Positions 45,122 through 52,634 of a DNA stretch of 64,000 nt are shown here, in pieces (the stretch's first letter is position 1; each line of letters opens with the position of its first letter). The notes under the pieces are model-generated. The model saw only the letters and a list, made by a program, of their open reading frames with translations. It searched no databases and was not told the origin of the DNA. Where the stretch lies: positions 1,046,001 to 1,110,000 of the forward strand of contig DATCMI010000001.1 of assembly GCA_036563485.1 (NCBI GenBank), given 5' to 3'. Origin of the DNA: Sphingomicrobium sp. (lineage in GTDB: Bacteria; Pseudomonadota; Alphaproteobacteria; Sphingomonadales; Sphingomonadaceae). The position numbers and the translations under genes are program-made.

Positions 45122-46023
45122 ACGGCGACCGTCCGGCCGCTGGCGTCGGCCATGCCGCGGTACATGCCCGGGGTAGTGAAGCCCCAGGCCGCGTCGCCGT
45201 CCGGCGTCACGGCGATGAGCCCGCCCTTGCCGCCGAGATCGGCAATGTCGGCGAGCACCGCGTCGAGCGCCTGCTGCAGGGTCTCACCGCTCAGCCGGAT
45301 GCGCTCCGCCACCTGGTGAGCAGCGACGGCACGAATGAAATATTCTCCTGAGCCCGTTGCCGACACCGCCGCCGAGCGGTCGTCGGCGTAGGTCCCGGCG
45401 CCGATCAGCGGCGAATCGCCAACGCGTCCCCAGCGTTTGGCCGTCAGCCCGCCGGTCGATGTCGCAACCGCGACATGGCCGCTGCTGTCGACCGCGACGG
45501 CGCCGACAGTCCCATATTTGATCTCGTCGTCGAAGCCGCCTTCCTGAATCAGCTCGTCGAGCTGGCGGCGTCGCTCCGGGATCTCGAACCAGCTGTTTTC
45601 GACCTGTTCGAAGCCGTGGTCGCGCGCGAAATCGTCAGCGCCCTTGCCGGAAAGGAATACGTGCGGCCCTTCGGCGAGGAGCCGCCGGGCCAGGCTGATC
45701 GGGGCCCGCGTAGTGCGCAGCCCGGCCACCGCACCTGCCGCGCGGCTCCGGCCATCCATGATCGCCGCATCGAGTTCGACGCAGCCGCTCGCGGTTAGCA
45801 CGCTCCCGCGTCCGGCATTGAAGCATGGGTCTTCTTCAAGGATGCGCACAGCCGCTTCGACGGCGTCGAGAGCGCCGTCGCCCGAGCGGAGGGTCGTCGC
45901 ACCGGCTTCGAGTGCCCGCTCGAGTCCTGCCCGTGCGCAGCGCTCCTGCTCCGGGTCGAGCTTGCCGGGGCGCATCGAGCCCGAGCCACCGTGGATCACC
46001 AATCGCCAGCGTCTGTCCGTCAT
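45097..46023 (-). CDS. Isoaspartyl peptidase / L-asparaginase, Ntn-hydrolase
   Basis: A 308-residue precursor of the type 2 asparaginase family. The N-terminus has WRLVIHGGSGSM, and the autocleavage site is YGTVGAVAVD, where Thr becomes the new N-terminal nucleophile. RVGDSPLIGAGTYADD and SATGSGEYFIRAVAAHQVAER follow. It hydrolyses isoaspartyl dipeptides and possibly asparagine. It has no signal peptide. Confidence 0.94.
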   Translation of the reverse strand: MTDRRWRLVIHGGSGSMRPGKLDPEQERCARAGLERALEAGATTLRSGDGALDAVEAAVRILEEDPCFNAGRGSVLTASGCVELDAAIMDGRSRAAGAVAGLRTTRAPISLARRLLAEGPHVFLSGKGADDFARDHGFEQVENSWFEIPERRRQLDELIQEGGFDDEIKYGTVGAVAVDSSGHVAVATSTGGLTAKRWGRVGDSPLIGAGTYADDRSAAVSATGSGEYFIRAVAAHQVAERIRLSGETLQQALDAVLADIADLGGKGGLIAVTPDGDAAWGFTTPGMYRGMADASGRTVAVYSEADER

Positions 46024-46076
46024 CGCCGCGCCTTAGACGCGAGGCCCTGCCGATTCCAGTTGCGCGCAGCGCGTCG

Positions 46077-46095
46077 TCATATTATTATGATATCA
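46077..46095. promoter_or_regulatory. AT-rich palindromes upstream of the SPFH cassette
   Basis: TCATATTATTATGA (46077-46090; arms TCATA/TATGA) overlaps the perfect palindrome TGATATCA (46088-46095). The AT-rich run through 46101 is exceptional in this GC-rich window. It lies 19 bp before the SPFH ATG and just before AAAAGGAG. A site for a ribbon-helix-helix or AT-hook protein is plausible, and the cassette itself encodes one. Confidence 0.55.
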
Positions 46096-46113
46096 ATTAA
46101 AAGGAGACTTGGA

Positions 46114-47013
46114 ATGGCTGACACTCAGGTCATTGCACTGACGGCAACCAGCGAGCGGAAGGCAGGAACGGGGAGCGGCTATGGCATGCTGGTCGTCCTC
46201 CTGCTCGCGATCGCGCTCGATGCGTACGGGATCCAGCGGCTCGGCGACGGAGCCGACTTCACCAGCCTGGCGATCGTCGGGATCGCGACGCTGGCGATCA
46301 TCCTCGTCCTGCCCGGCTTCTACATGCTTCAGCCCAACCAGGGGGCGGCGATCACCTTGTTCGGCGAATATCGCGGCACCGACCGGGCAACCGGTCTGCG
46401 CTGGACCTGGCCGTGGATGGCCAAGAAGAAGGTCTCGGTCCGCGCCAACAACTTCATCTCCGAAAAGATTAAGGTGAACGACCTTCGCGGCAACCCGATC
46501 GAAATGGCCGCGCAGATCGTCTGGCGCGTGGTCGACACGGCGCAGGCCCTGTTCGATGTCGACGATTACAAGCAGTTCGTTCGCGTCCAGGTCGAGGCCG
46601 CGATCCGCACCATCGGCTCGCGCTACCCCTATGACGACTTCGAGCATCAGGAAGTCACGCTGCGCGGCAATCACGACCAGGTCGGGGCCGAGCTTCGCAG
46701 CGAGCTGATCGCGCGGCTGGCGGTAGCCGGCATCACGGTCGACGAGTGCGGCTTCACCCACCTTGCCTACGCGCAGGAAATCGCGGGTGCGATGCTTCGC
46801 CGGCAGCAGGCGCAGGCCGTCGTCGCGGCGCGCAAGACCCTGGTCGAGGGTGCGGTCGGGATGGTCGAAATGGCGCTCGAGCAGCTATCCGAAAAGAATG
46901 TTGTCGAACTCGACGACGAGCGGCGGGCGGCGATGGTGTCGAACCTGATGGTCGTCCTGTGCGGCGAGCGCGATACCCAGCCCGTCGTCAACACCGGCAC
47001 CTTGTACCAGTAA
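46114..47013 (+). CDS. SPFH/band 7 domain membrane protein
   Basis: A 299-residue membrane-anchored protein. Two N-terminal hydrophobic segments (about 22-40 and 48-68) are followed by a prohibitin-like SPFH domain (about 70-240), which includes AAITLFGEYRGTDRATGLRWTWPW, IEMAAQIVWRVVDTAQALFDVDDY and VEAAIRTIGSRYPYDD. The C-terminal helix contains VVAARKTLVEGAVGMVEMALEQL. ATG 46114 follows AAAAGGAG; an ATG at 46087 lies inside the palindromes and is less likely. SPFH proteins build membrane-bound rings and organise microdomains. It leads a four-gene operon. Confidence 0.92.
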   Translation: MADTQVIALTATSERKAGTGSGYGMLVVLLLAIALDAYGIQRLGDGADFTSLAIVGIATLAIILVLPGFYMLQPNQGAAITLFGEYRGTDRATGLRWTWPWMAKKKVSVRANNFISEKIKVNDLRGNPIEMAAQIVWRVVDTAQALFDVDDYKQFVRVQVEAAIRTIGSRYPYDDFEHQEVTLRGNHDQVGAELRSELIARLAVAGITVDECGFTHLAYAQEIAGAMLRRQQAQAVVAARKTLVEGAVGMVEMALEQLSEKNVVELDDERRAAMVSNLMVVLCGERDTQPVVNTGTLYQ

Positions 47014-47019
47014 GCGGAC

Positions 47020-47229
47020 ATGCCCGGCGGCGAGCGCAAGGCGTACCCCTTGAGGGTGGACCCGGACCTCTGGTCCGCGGTCGAGCGCTGCGCCGCCGCC
47101 GAGCTTCGAAGCGTCAATGCCGAGGTCGAAATCCTGCTTCGCGAAGCGCTCAAGCAACGCGGCGTGAAGCTCGACGCGCCCAAGCCGATCAAGCGCGGGC
47201 GCCCACCGAAGGAGGAAAAGTATGGCTGA
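47020..47229 (+). CDS. Arc-like ribbon-helix-helix protein with AT-hook-like tail
   Basis: A 69-residue protein. Residues 7-48 match the ribbon-helix-helix fold: a strand (AYPLRVD), helix PDLWSAVERCAAAEL, then RSVNAEVEILLREALKQ. The basic tail 55-64 (KPIKRGRPPK) contains the RGRP core of an AT-hook minor-groove motif. It is probably a DNA-binding dimer. It starts 6 bp after the SPFH gene and overlaps the next gene by 8 bp. No toxin is seen, so this is not an evident toxin-antitoxin pair. Confidence 0.85.
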   Translation: MPGGERKAYPLRVDPDLWSAVERCAAAELRSVNAEVEILLREALKQRGVKLDAPKPIKRGRPPKEEKYG

Positions 47230-47467
47230 CGACCCTTATTGGTTCGCGCCCAAGCGCTACGGCTATGGCGCGGGCTTGCCGATCGCCTGGCAGGGCTGGG
47301 CACTGATGCTCGGCTTCGTCGCCATCGCGATCGGCCTCGGCGTCACGATCGAGGATCGGCCGTTGCAGGCGGCGGCGATCCTGGCGCCGCTGACTGTCGC
47401 CTTGCTCGTCGTTTCTGCACGCAAGACGCGCGGCGGCTGGCGCTGGCGCTGGGGAGAAGAAGAATGA
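47222..47467 (+). CDS. Small two-helix membrane protein
   Basis: An 81-residue protein with two transmembrane helices (about 24-42, WALMLGFVAIAIGLGVTI, and 47-65, LQAAAILAPLTVALLVVSA). It has an aromatic N-terminus (DDPYWFAPKRYGYG) and a Trp/Arg tail ([11 protein letters not shown]). I do not recognise a family. It is translationally coupled on both sides in the SPFH cassette and preceded by GGAGGAAAAG. A partner of the SPFH ring is possible. Confidence 0.8.
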   Translation: MADDPYWFAPKRYGYGAGLPIAWQGWALMLGFVAIAIGLGVTIEDRPLQAAAILAPLTVALLVVSARKTRGGWRWRWGEEE

Positions 47468-48390
47468 GTGCAATCATGGCCATGCTCGCCGGTGCGGCGG
47501 CGGCCGCCCAGCCGATCAGCGCGCCCGGCCCGCAAGGGCCGCTTGCCGGAACGTTCGAAAAAGCAGGCAAGAATGCTCCGGTCGTGCTGATCATCCCCGG
47601 CTCCGGTCCGACGGATCGCGACGGGAACAATCCGCTTGGCGTGAAGGGCGGGCCCTATGCGCAGCTCGCCCAAGCGCTGAAGGCGAAGGGCGTCTCAAGC
47701 GTCCGCATCGACAAGCGCGGCATGTTCGGCAGCAAGGCGGCAATCGCCGACCCCGCAAAGGTGACGATCGACGATTATGCGGCCGACGTGCACTCCTGGG
47801 TCCGCGCCATCCGCAAGCAGGCCGGCGCGAGGTGCGTCTGGGTGCTGGGTCACAGCGAAGGCGGGCTCGTCGCGATGACGGCGGCGCAGAAGCCGGCCGG
47901 CATCTGCGGGATCGTTCTCGTGTCGACCGGCGGCCGCAAGCTCGGCGACATCATTCGCGACCAGATCAGGTCGAATCCGGCCAATGCGCCGGTTCTCGAC
48001 GTGACCATGACGGCGATCGATTCGCTCGAAAGCGGCAAAACTGTCGACGTCACAGGCATGCACCCCGCCCTCCAGCGCCTCTTTGCGCCGCAGGTTCAGC
48101 CATATCTGATCGACATGATGAAGCGGCAGCCGACGAAGCTCGCCGCCGCCGTCCGTGTGCCGGTGCTGATCGTCCAGGGCGAACGCGACCTCCAGGTCTC
48201 CGTCGCCGATGCCGAGGCCCTGGCCGCGGCGCAGCCGAAGGCCGTGCTGAAGCTCATTCCGGCGATGAACCACGCACTGCGCGACGTCGCATCCGACGAC
48301 CGCGCGGCGAATGCGGAAAGCTATGCGGATGAAAAAGCGCCGGTCGATGCCGACCTCGTCGCTGCCATCGCCGATTTCGTGAAGCCCTGA
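47464..48390 (+). CDS. Exported alpha/beta hydrolase
   Basis: A 308-residue hydrolase with an N-terminal signal-like stretch ([17 protein letters not shown]). The nucleophile elbow GHSEGG places Ser131; the acid lies in [10 protein letters not shown] and the base histidine in PAMNHALRD. The oxyanion region is [12 protein letters not shown]. It belongs to the group with short C-terminal cap seen in periplasmic esterases or peptidases. The ATGA overlap with the 2-TM gene makes it the last gene of the SPFH cassette. Confidence 0.9.
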   Translation: MSAIMAMLAGAAAAAQPISAPGPQGPLAGTFEKAGKNAPVVLIIPGSGPTDRDGNNPLGVKGGPYAQLAQALKAKGVSSVRIDKRGMFGSKAAIADPAKVTIDDYAADVHSWVRAIRKQAGARCVWVLGHSEGGLVAMTAAQKPAGICGIVLVSTGGRKLGDIIRDQIRSNPANAPVLDVTMTAIDSLESGKTVDVTGMHPALQRLFAPQVQPYLIDMMKRQPTKLAAAVRVPVLIVQGERDLQVSVADAEALAAAQPKAVLKLIPAMNHALRDVASDDRAANAESYADEKAPVDADLVAAIADFVKP

Positions 48391-48467
48391 CCGGTACCGG
48401 CTCGGGGCCAGCTTTGCGCTGGTCCGCCGAGCGCCTATATGCGCCAGCGAAAAGCGAGCCCTTCACA

Positions 48468-49598
48468 ATGTCTTCCATCCGTCCCTGGCGCACCATCGAG
48501 CGGCGAAAGTCGCGGCAGATCATGCTCGGCTCCGTGCCCGTCGGCGGAGACGCGCCGATCACCGTACAGACGATGACCAACACGCCGACGGAAGATGCGG
48601 CGGCGACGATCGACCAGATCCGCCGCTGCGAGGACGCCGGTGCCGACATCATCCGCGTGTCCTGCCCGACGGTCGAAGCGACGGCCGCCCTGCGCCAGAT
48701 CGTCCGTGCCGCCCGGGTGCCGATCGTCGCCGACATCCATTTCCACTACAAGCGTGCGCTCGAAGCCGCCGACGCCGGCGCCGCCTGCCTGCGCATCAAC
48801 CCGGGCAACATCGGCTCGGAAGAGCGGGTCAAGGAAGTCATCGCCGCCGCCCGCGCCAACGGTTGCGCCATCCGCATCGGTGTGAATGCCGGCAGCCTCG
48901 AAAAGGATCTGCTTGAGAAGTACGGCGAGCCGTGTCCGGAGGCTTTGGTCGAAAGCGCGCTCGACCACATCCGCATTCTCGAGGACCACGGCTTCCAGGA
49001 GTATAAGGTCGCGGTGAAGGCCAGCGACGTGTTCCTCGCGGTCGCCGCCTACCAGCAGCTCGCCGACCAGGTCGATTGCCCGCTGCATCTCGGCATTACC
49101 GAAGCCGGCGGCCTGATCGGCGGCACTGTCAAATCCTCAATAGGCATCGGCTCACTGCTTTGGGCCGGCATCGGCGACACCATCCGTGTCTCCCTCTCCG
49201 CCGAGCCGGAAGAGGAAGTCCGCGTCGGCTATGAAATCCTCAAGTCGCTCGGCATCCGCAGTCGCGGTGTGCGCGTCGTCTCCTGCCCCAGCTGCGCGCG
49301 CCAGGGTTTCGACGTCATCCGCACCGTCGAAGCGCTCGAAGGCCGGCTGCAGCACATCAAGACGCCGATGAGCCTTTCCGTCCTTGGCTGCGTCGTCAAC
49401 GGACCCGGCGAGGCGCGCGAGACCGACATCGGCATCACCGGCGGCGGCAACGGCAAGCACATGGTCTATCTGTCGGGCGTTACGGACCACCATGTGCAGG
49501 ACGAAGGCATGATCGACCACATCGTCCGCCTGGTCGAAGCCAAGGCCGCGGAGATCGAAGCGTCGCTCGAAGCGCCCGTGCTCGACGCCGCTGAATAG
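48468..49598 (+). CDS. ispG: 4-hydroxy-3-methylbut-2-enyl-diphosphate synthase
   Basis: A 376-residue [4Fe-4S] enzyme of the MEP isoprenoid pathway. The TIM-barrel part has [15 protein letters not shown] and [16 protein letters not shown]. The cluster cysteines are in CPSCARQG and [17 protein letters not shown]. The start [15 protein letters not shown] is chosen; the frame opens 54 bp upstream. It is followed by a DMT transporter 19 bp away. Confidence 0.97.
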   Translation: MSSIRPWRTIERRKSRQIMLGSVPVGGDAPITVQTMTNTPTEDAAATIDQIRRCEDAGADIIRVSCPTVEATAALRQIVRAARVPIVADIHFHYKRALEAADAGAACLRINPGNIGSEERVKEVIAAARANGCAIRIGVNAGSLEKDLLEKYGEPCPEALVESALDHIRILEDHGFQEYKVAVKASDVFLAVAAYQQLADQVDCPLHLGITEAGGLIGGTVKSSIGIGSLLWAGIGDTIRVSLSAEPEEEVRVGYEILKSLGIRSRGVRVVSCPSCARQGFDVIRTVEALEGRLQHIKTPMSLSVLGCVVNGPGEARETDIGITGGGNGKHMVYLSGVTDHHVQDEGMIDHIVRLVEAKAAEIEASLEAPVLDAAE

Positions 49599-49617
49599 CC
49601 GCGGCTAATCGCTGGCG

Positions 49618-50520
49618 ATGAACCGTGTCGCCCAACAACCCCTTGCCGCCTTCGCCGCCGCGCTCGCCGCGGTCGCGCTGCTGTCCGTGATGGACGCGGT
49701 GATGAAGCACCTGGTGCTGGCGATTGGGATCGTTTCGGTCAGCGTTTGGCGCAGCGCCGCGAACCTGATCATCAGCGGCAGCCTCTATCTGCCGCGGCGT
49801 CTGCCCTGGCCGGCGCGCAAGACGCTCGTCATCCACGTCAGCCGCGGGGCCGTCAGCACGCTGATGGCGGTGCTGTTCTTCTGGGGCATTGGCCGAGTGC
49901 CGCTTGCCCAGGCGATCGCCCTGACCTTCATCGCGCCGCTGATCGCGATGCTGCTCGCGCCCTTGTTCCTCAAGGAAAAGCTCGGTGCGCGCTCGCTGGC
50001 CGGTGCGCTCATGGCGCTCGCCGGCGTCATCGTGATCATGCTCGGCCAGGCACGCGCCGAGCTCGGCCCCAAGGTGATGATCGGCAGCCTGGCGATCCTC
50101 GGCTCCGCGCTTTGCTATTCGGCGAATATCCTGATGATGCGCTGGCAGGCGCTCGCCGCGAAGCCGCTGGAGATCAATTTTTTCCAGTCGAGCGTGATCC
50201 TGGCGATCTGGTTGCTCGCTCTGCCGTTCGTGGGTCTTCCGGCCTGGCCGGTAGGCGAGGTCGAGTGGGTGATCGTCGCCTCGCTGCTGTCGACCGGCGG
50301 CGCGCTGCTGTTCGCCTGGGCCTATGCACGCGGCGAAGCGAGCTACCTCGCCGTGACTGAATATAGCGCCTTCTTGTGGGCGGCCGCGCTTGGCTGGCTG
50401 GTCTTCAGCGAGCCGGTGTCCCTCTACACGGTGGCCGGCGCCTTGATGATCGTCGGCGGTTGCCTCGTCGCTGCCCGCCGCAAGCCCTCGGTGCCGCCTG
50501 AGATCGAGGCGACGGCCTAG
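49618..50520 (+). CDS. DMT-superfamily (EamA) transporter
   Basis: A 300-residue membrane protein with ten predicted helices in two EamA repeats. SVMDAVMKHLVLAIGIVSVSVWR near the start and LAQAIALTFIAPLIAMLLAPLFLKEKLG at the end of the first repeat follow the usual pattern, as does TEYSAFLWAAALGWLVFSEPVS in the second. The substrate is unknown. It belongs to a different subgroup from the DMT gene near 15 kb. Confidence 0.88.
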   Translation: MNRVAQQPLAAFAAALAAVALLSVMDAVMKHLVLAIGIVSVSVWRSAANLIISGSLYLPRRLPWPARKTLVIHVSRGAVSTLMAVLFFWGIGRVPLAQAIALTFIAPLIAMLLAPLFLKEKLGARSLAGALMALAGVIVIMLGQARAELGPKVMIGSLAILGSALCYSANILMMRWQALAAKPLEINFFQSSVILAIWLLALPFVGLPAWPVGEVEWVIVASLLSTGGALLFAWAYARGEASYLAVTEYSAFLWAAALGWLVFSEPVSLYTVAGALMIVGGCLVAARRKPSVPPEIEATA

Positions 50521-50552
50521 CAGCGCGGCTCCCGCGCGGCTAACCAGCCGCC

Positions 50553-50867
50553 ATGGCTTGGCTATGGCTCATCGTCGGCGGCTTGTTCGAAGTCGGTTTC
50601 ACCACGTCGCTGCGCTTCGTCGACGGCTTTCGTAACCTGCCTTGGACACTGGCCTTCCTGGTCAGCGTGTCGATCAGCATGGGTCTGCTGGAGCTCGCGT
50701 CGCGGTCGATCCCGATGGGCACCGCTTATGCGGTCTGGGGCGGTATCGGCGCAGTCGGCACGGTGATCGTCGGCATGCTCTTCTTCAACGAGCCTTCGAC
50801 GACGATCCGAATCCTGCTGATCCTCGCCATCGTTGCGGCGATCGCCGCATTGAGGCTCACCGCTTAA
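50553..50867 (+). CDS. Small multidrug resistance exporter (SugE/Gdx-like)
   Basis: A 104-residue four-helix SMR protein. The essential membrane glutamate lies in GGLFEVGFTTSLRF, and GTAYAVWGGIGAVGTVIVG matches the SugE/Gdx subgroup except for Gly where Thr is usual (AVWTGIG). SugE-type members export guanidinium. No room exists for a guanidine riboswitch in the 32-bp gap upstream. It converges with the amidase with overlapping stops. Confidence 0.92.
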   Translation: MAWLWLIVGGLFEVGFTTSLRFVDGFRNLPWTLAFLVSVSISMGLLELASRSIPMGTAYAVWGGIGAVGTVIVGMLFFNEPSTTIRILLILAIVAAIAALRLTA

Positions 50868-52450
50868 CGCGGCGCCGGGTTCATCCACGGCGCGACGCTC
50901 GGCTCATTCTCCTCGATCGAGCGGTAGAATTGCGGCGTCGGGAAGGGACCGCGCGCCTGCTCGAAGGCATAGCCGAGGGACAGCAGCCGGGCTTCGCTCC
51001 ACTTGGGACCGATGAAGCTCAGGCCGACCGGCAGGCCTTTGACCAGGCCCATGGGCACGGTGAGGTGCGGATAGCCTGACACCGCCGCGAGAGAGCCAGC
51101 GCCGCCGCCGGAAATCTGGTCGCCGTTGACCGCGTCGATCTTCCACGCCGGCGGCATCGTCGGGCCGACCAGCGCTACGACATTGTGCTCCTTCAGCAGC
51201 TTGTCGATGCCATTCGGGCCCGCCGCGCGGAAGCTGGTCTCGCGCGCCTTCTTGTACGCAGGATCGCTCAGGCCCTTGGTCTTGTCGGCCTGCTCGAACG
51301 TCTCCTGGCCGAACAGCGGCATTTCCTGCGGCGCGCGGTCCTTGTTGAACTTGATCACGTCGGCGAGCGTGCGAACCGGGATCGGCGCCGGGCTACTCTG
51401 GAGATATTTGGCGAGGTCGGCCTTGAGCTCCGTCAGCAGCACGTTGAACTCGTTGCCGCCGATGGCGCTGTCGTCGAACTTCTTGATCTCGACGAGGGTC
51501 GCGCCTTGCGCCCGCAGAAGGTCCAGCGCCTTTTCGAAGACCTCGTCCGTGCCGAACCCAGACGCGAAGCGCATCACGCCGATGCGCTTGCCCTTCAGCG
51601 AGCCGGCATCGAGCGCCGCGGCATAGTCGGTCTTGCGCCTGTCGGCGTCGCGGGTCGCCTCGTCAGCCGGATCGCTTCCGGCGATCACGGTCAGCAGCTC
51701 GGCGGCGTCGCGGACCGTCAGGGTCATCGGCCCGGCCGTATCCTGGCTGTGGCTGATCGGCACGATGTGCGTCCGGCTGACCAGCCCGACCGTCGGCTTC
51801 AGGCCGACGATCCCGTTGATCGAAGCGGGGCAGGTCACCGATCCGTCGGTCTCCGTGCCGATCGCAAACCGAGCAAAGCCCGCCGCAACCGCGGCGCCGC
51901 TGCCGCTCGAACTGCCGCAGGTGTTGCGGTCGAGCGCATAAGGGTTGCGGTTCTGCCCGCCGATCGCGCTCCAGCCCGAAATCGAGTGGCTTGAGCGGAT
52001 GTTCGCCCATTCGCTGAGGTTCGTTTTGCCGAGGATCACGGCTCCCGCGGCGCGCAGCCGCGCGACCAGCGGCGCATCGCGGTTGGTCACATTGTTGGCG
52101 AGCGCCAGGCTGCCTGCCGTCGTGGGCAGGGGGCCCGCGGCCTCAATATTGTCCTTGAGCAGCACCGGCTGGCCGGCGAGCGGGCCGCGTAAGGTCCCGG
52201 CATCCACCGCCCGCGCCTGCTCAATCGCGGTCGGATCGATAGCGATGACCGAATTGAGCATCGGGTCGATGCGGGTGATCCGGTCGATGGCGATACGCAC
52301 GTTCGTTTCCGCCGGTAGCGCAGCTGTCACTGGCTGGGCCGGCATCGTCGGCACGCTCGTGCCGCTGTCCACCCCTAGCGGCGGAACCGTCTGAGCCGAC
52401 GCTGCGGCGGCGCTGCAGCTGGCGAGAAGTGCAATCAGCTTGGTACGCAT
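50864..52450 (-). CDS. Exported amidase (amidase signature family)
   Basis: A 528-residue hydrolase with an N-terminal signal peptide ([20 protein letters not shown]). The Ser-cisSer-Lys triad is visible: lysine in [10 protein letters not shown], then the serine-rich core [15 protein letters not shown], and the nucleophile in [14 protein letters not shown]. The family cleaves amides; periplasmic members may act on peptides or xenobiotics. The frame opens 93 bp upstream, but ATG 52450 gives the signal peptide. It is divergent from the TonB receptor gene (184-bp gap). Confidence 0.93.
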   Translation of the reverse strand: MRTKLIALLASCSAAAASAQTVPPLGVDSGTSVPTMPAQPVTAALPAETNVRIAIDRITRIDPMLNSVIAIDPTAIEQARAVDAGTLRGPLAGQPVLLKDNIEAAGPLPTTAGSLALANNVTNRDAPLVARLRAAGAVILGKTNLSEWANIRSSHSISGWSAIGGQNRNPYALDRNTCGSSSGSGAAVAAGFARFAIGTETDGSVTCPASINGIVGLKPTVGLVSRTHIVPISHSQDTAGPMTLTVRDAAELLTVIAGSDPADEATRDADRRKTDYAAALDAGSLKGKRIGVMRFASGFGTDEVFEKALDLLRAQGATLVEIKKFDDSAIGGNEFNVLLTELKADLAKYLQSSPAPIPVRTLADVIKFNKDRAPQEMPLFGQETFEQADKTKGLSDPAYKKARETSFRAAGPNGIDKLLKEHNVVALVGPTMPPAWKIDAVNGDQISGGGAGSLAAVSGYPHLTVPMGLVKGLPVGLSFIGPKWSEARLLSLGYAFEQARGPFPTPQFYRSIEENEPSVAPWMNPAPR

Positions 52451-52634
52451 ATTCGGAACTGCCCCTTCAGGTTCTGCGCGCCAATCGGCGACGCCTGTCT
52501 CACGGCGATAGCTCAGTGTGGAATGCCAATCGAGAGTTCGCAAACCCGCAGTTCACAGAAGCGGCATGGCCGTTCGTCGGACGGTCGGCCGAGCGTCAGG
52601 CGAGGTTCACGCTGAACCCTTAGCCGCGGGTCAA

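Noticed and set aside
47020..47467. RHH gene plus next small gene as a toxin-antitoxin pair
   Set aside because: The second protein has two membrane helices and no toxin motif, and both are embedded in a longer operon with SPFH and hydrolase genes.
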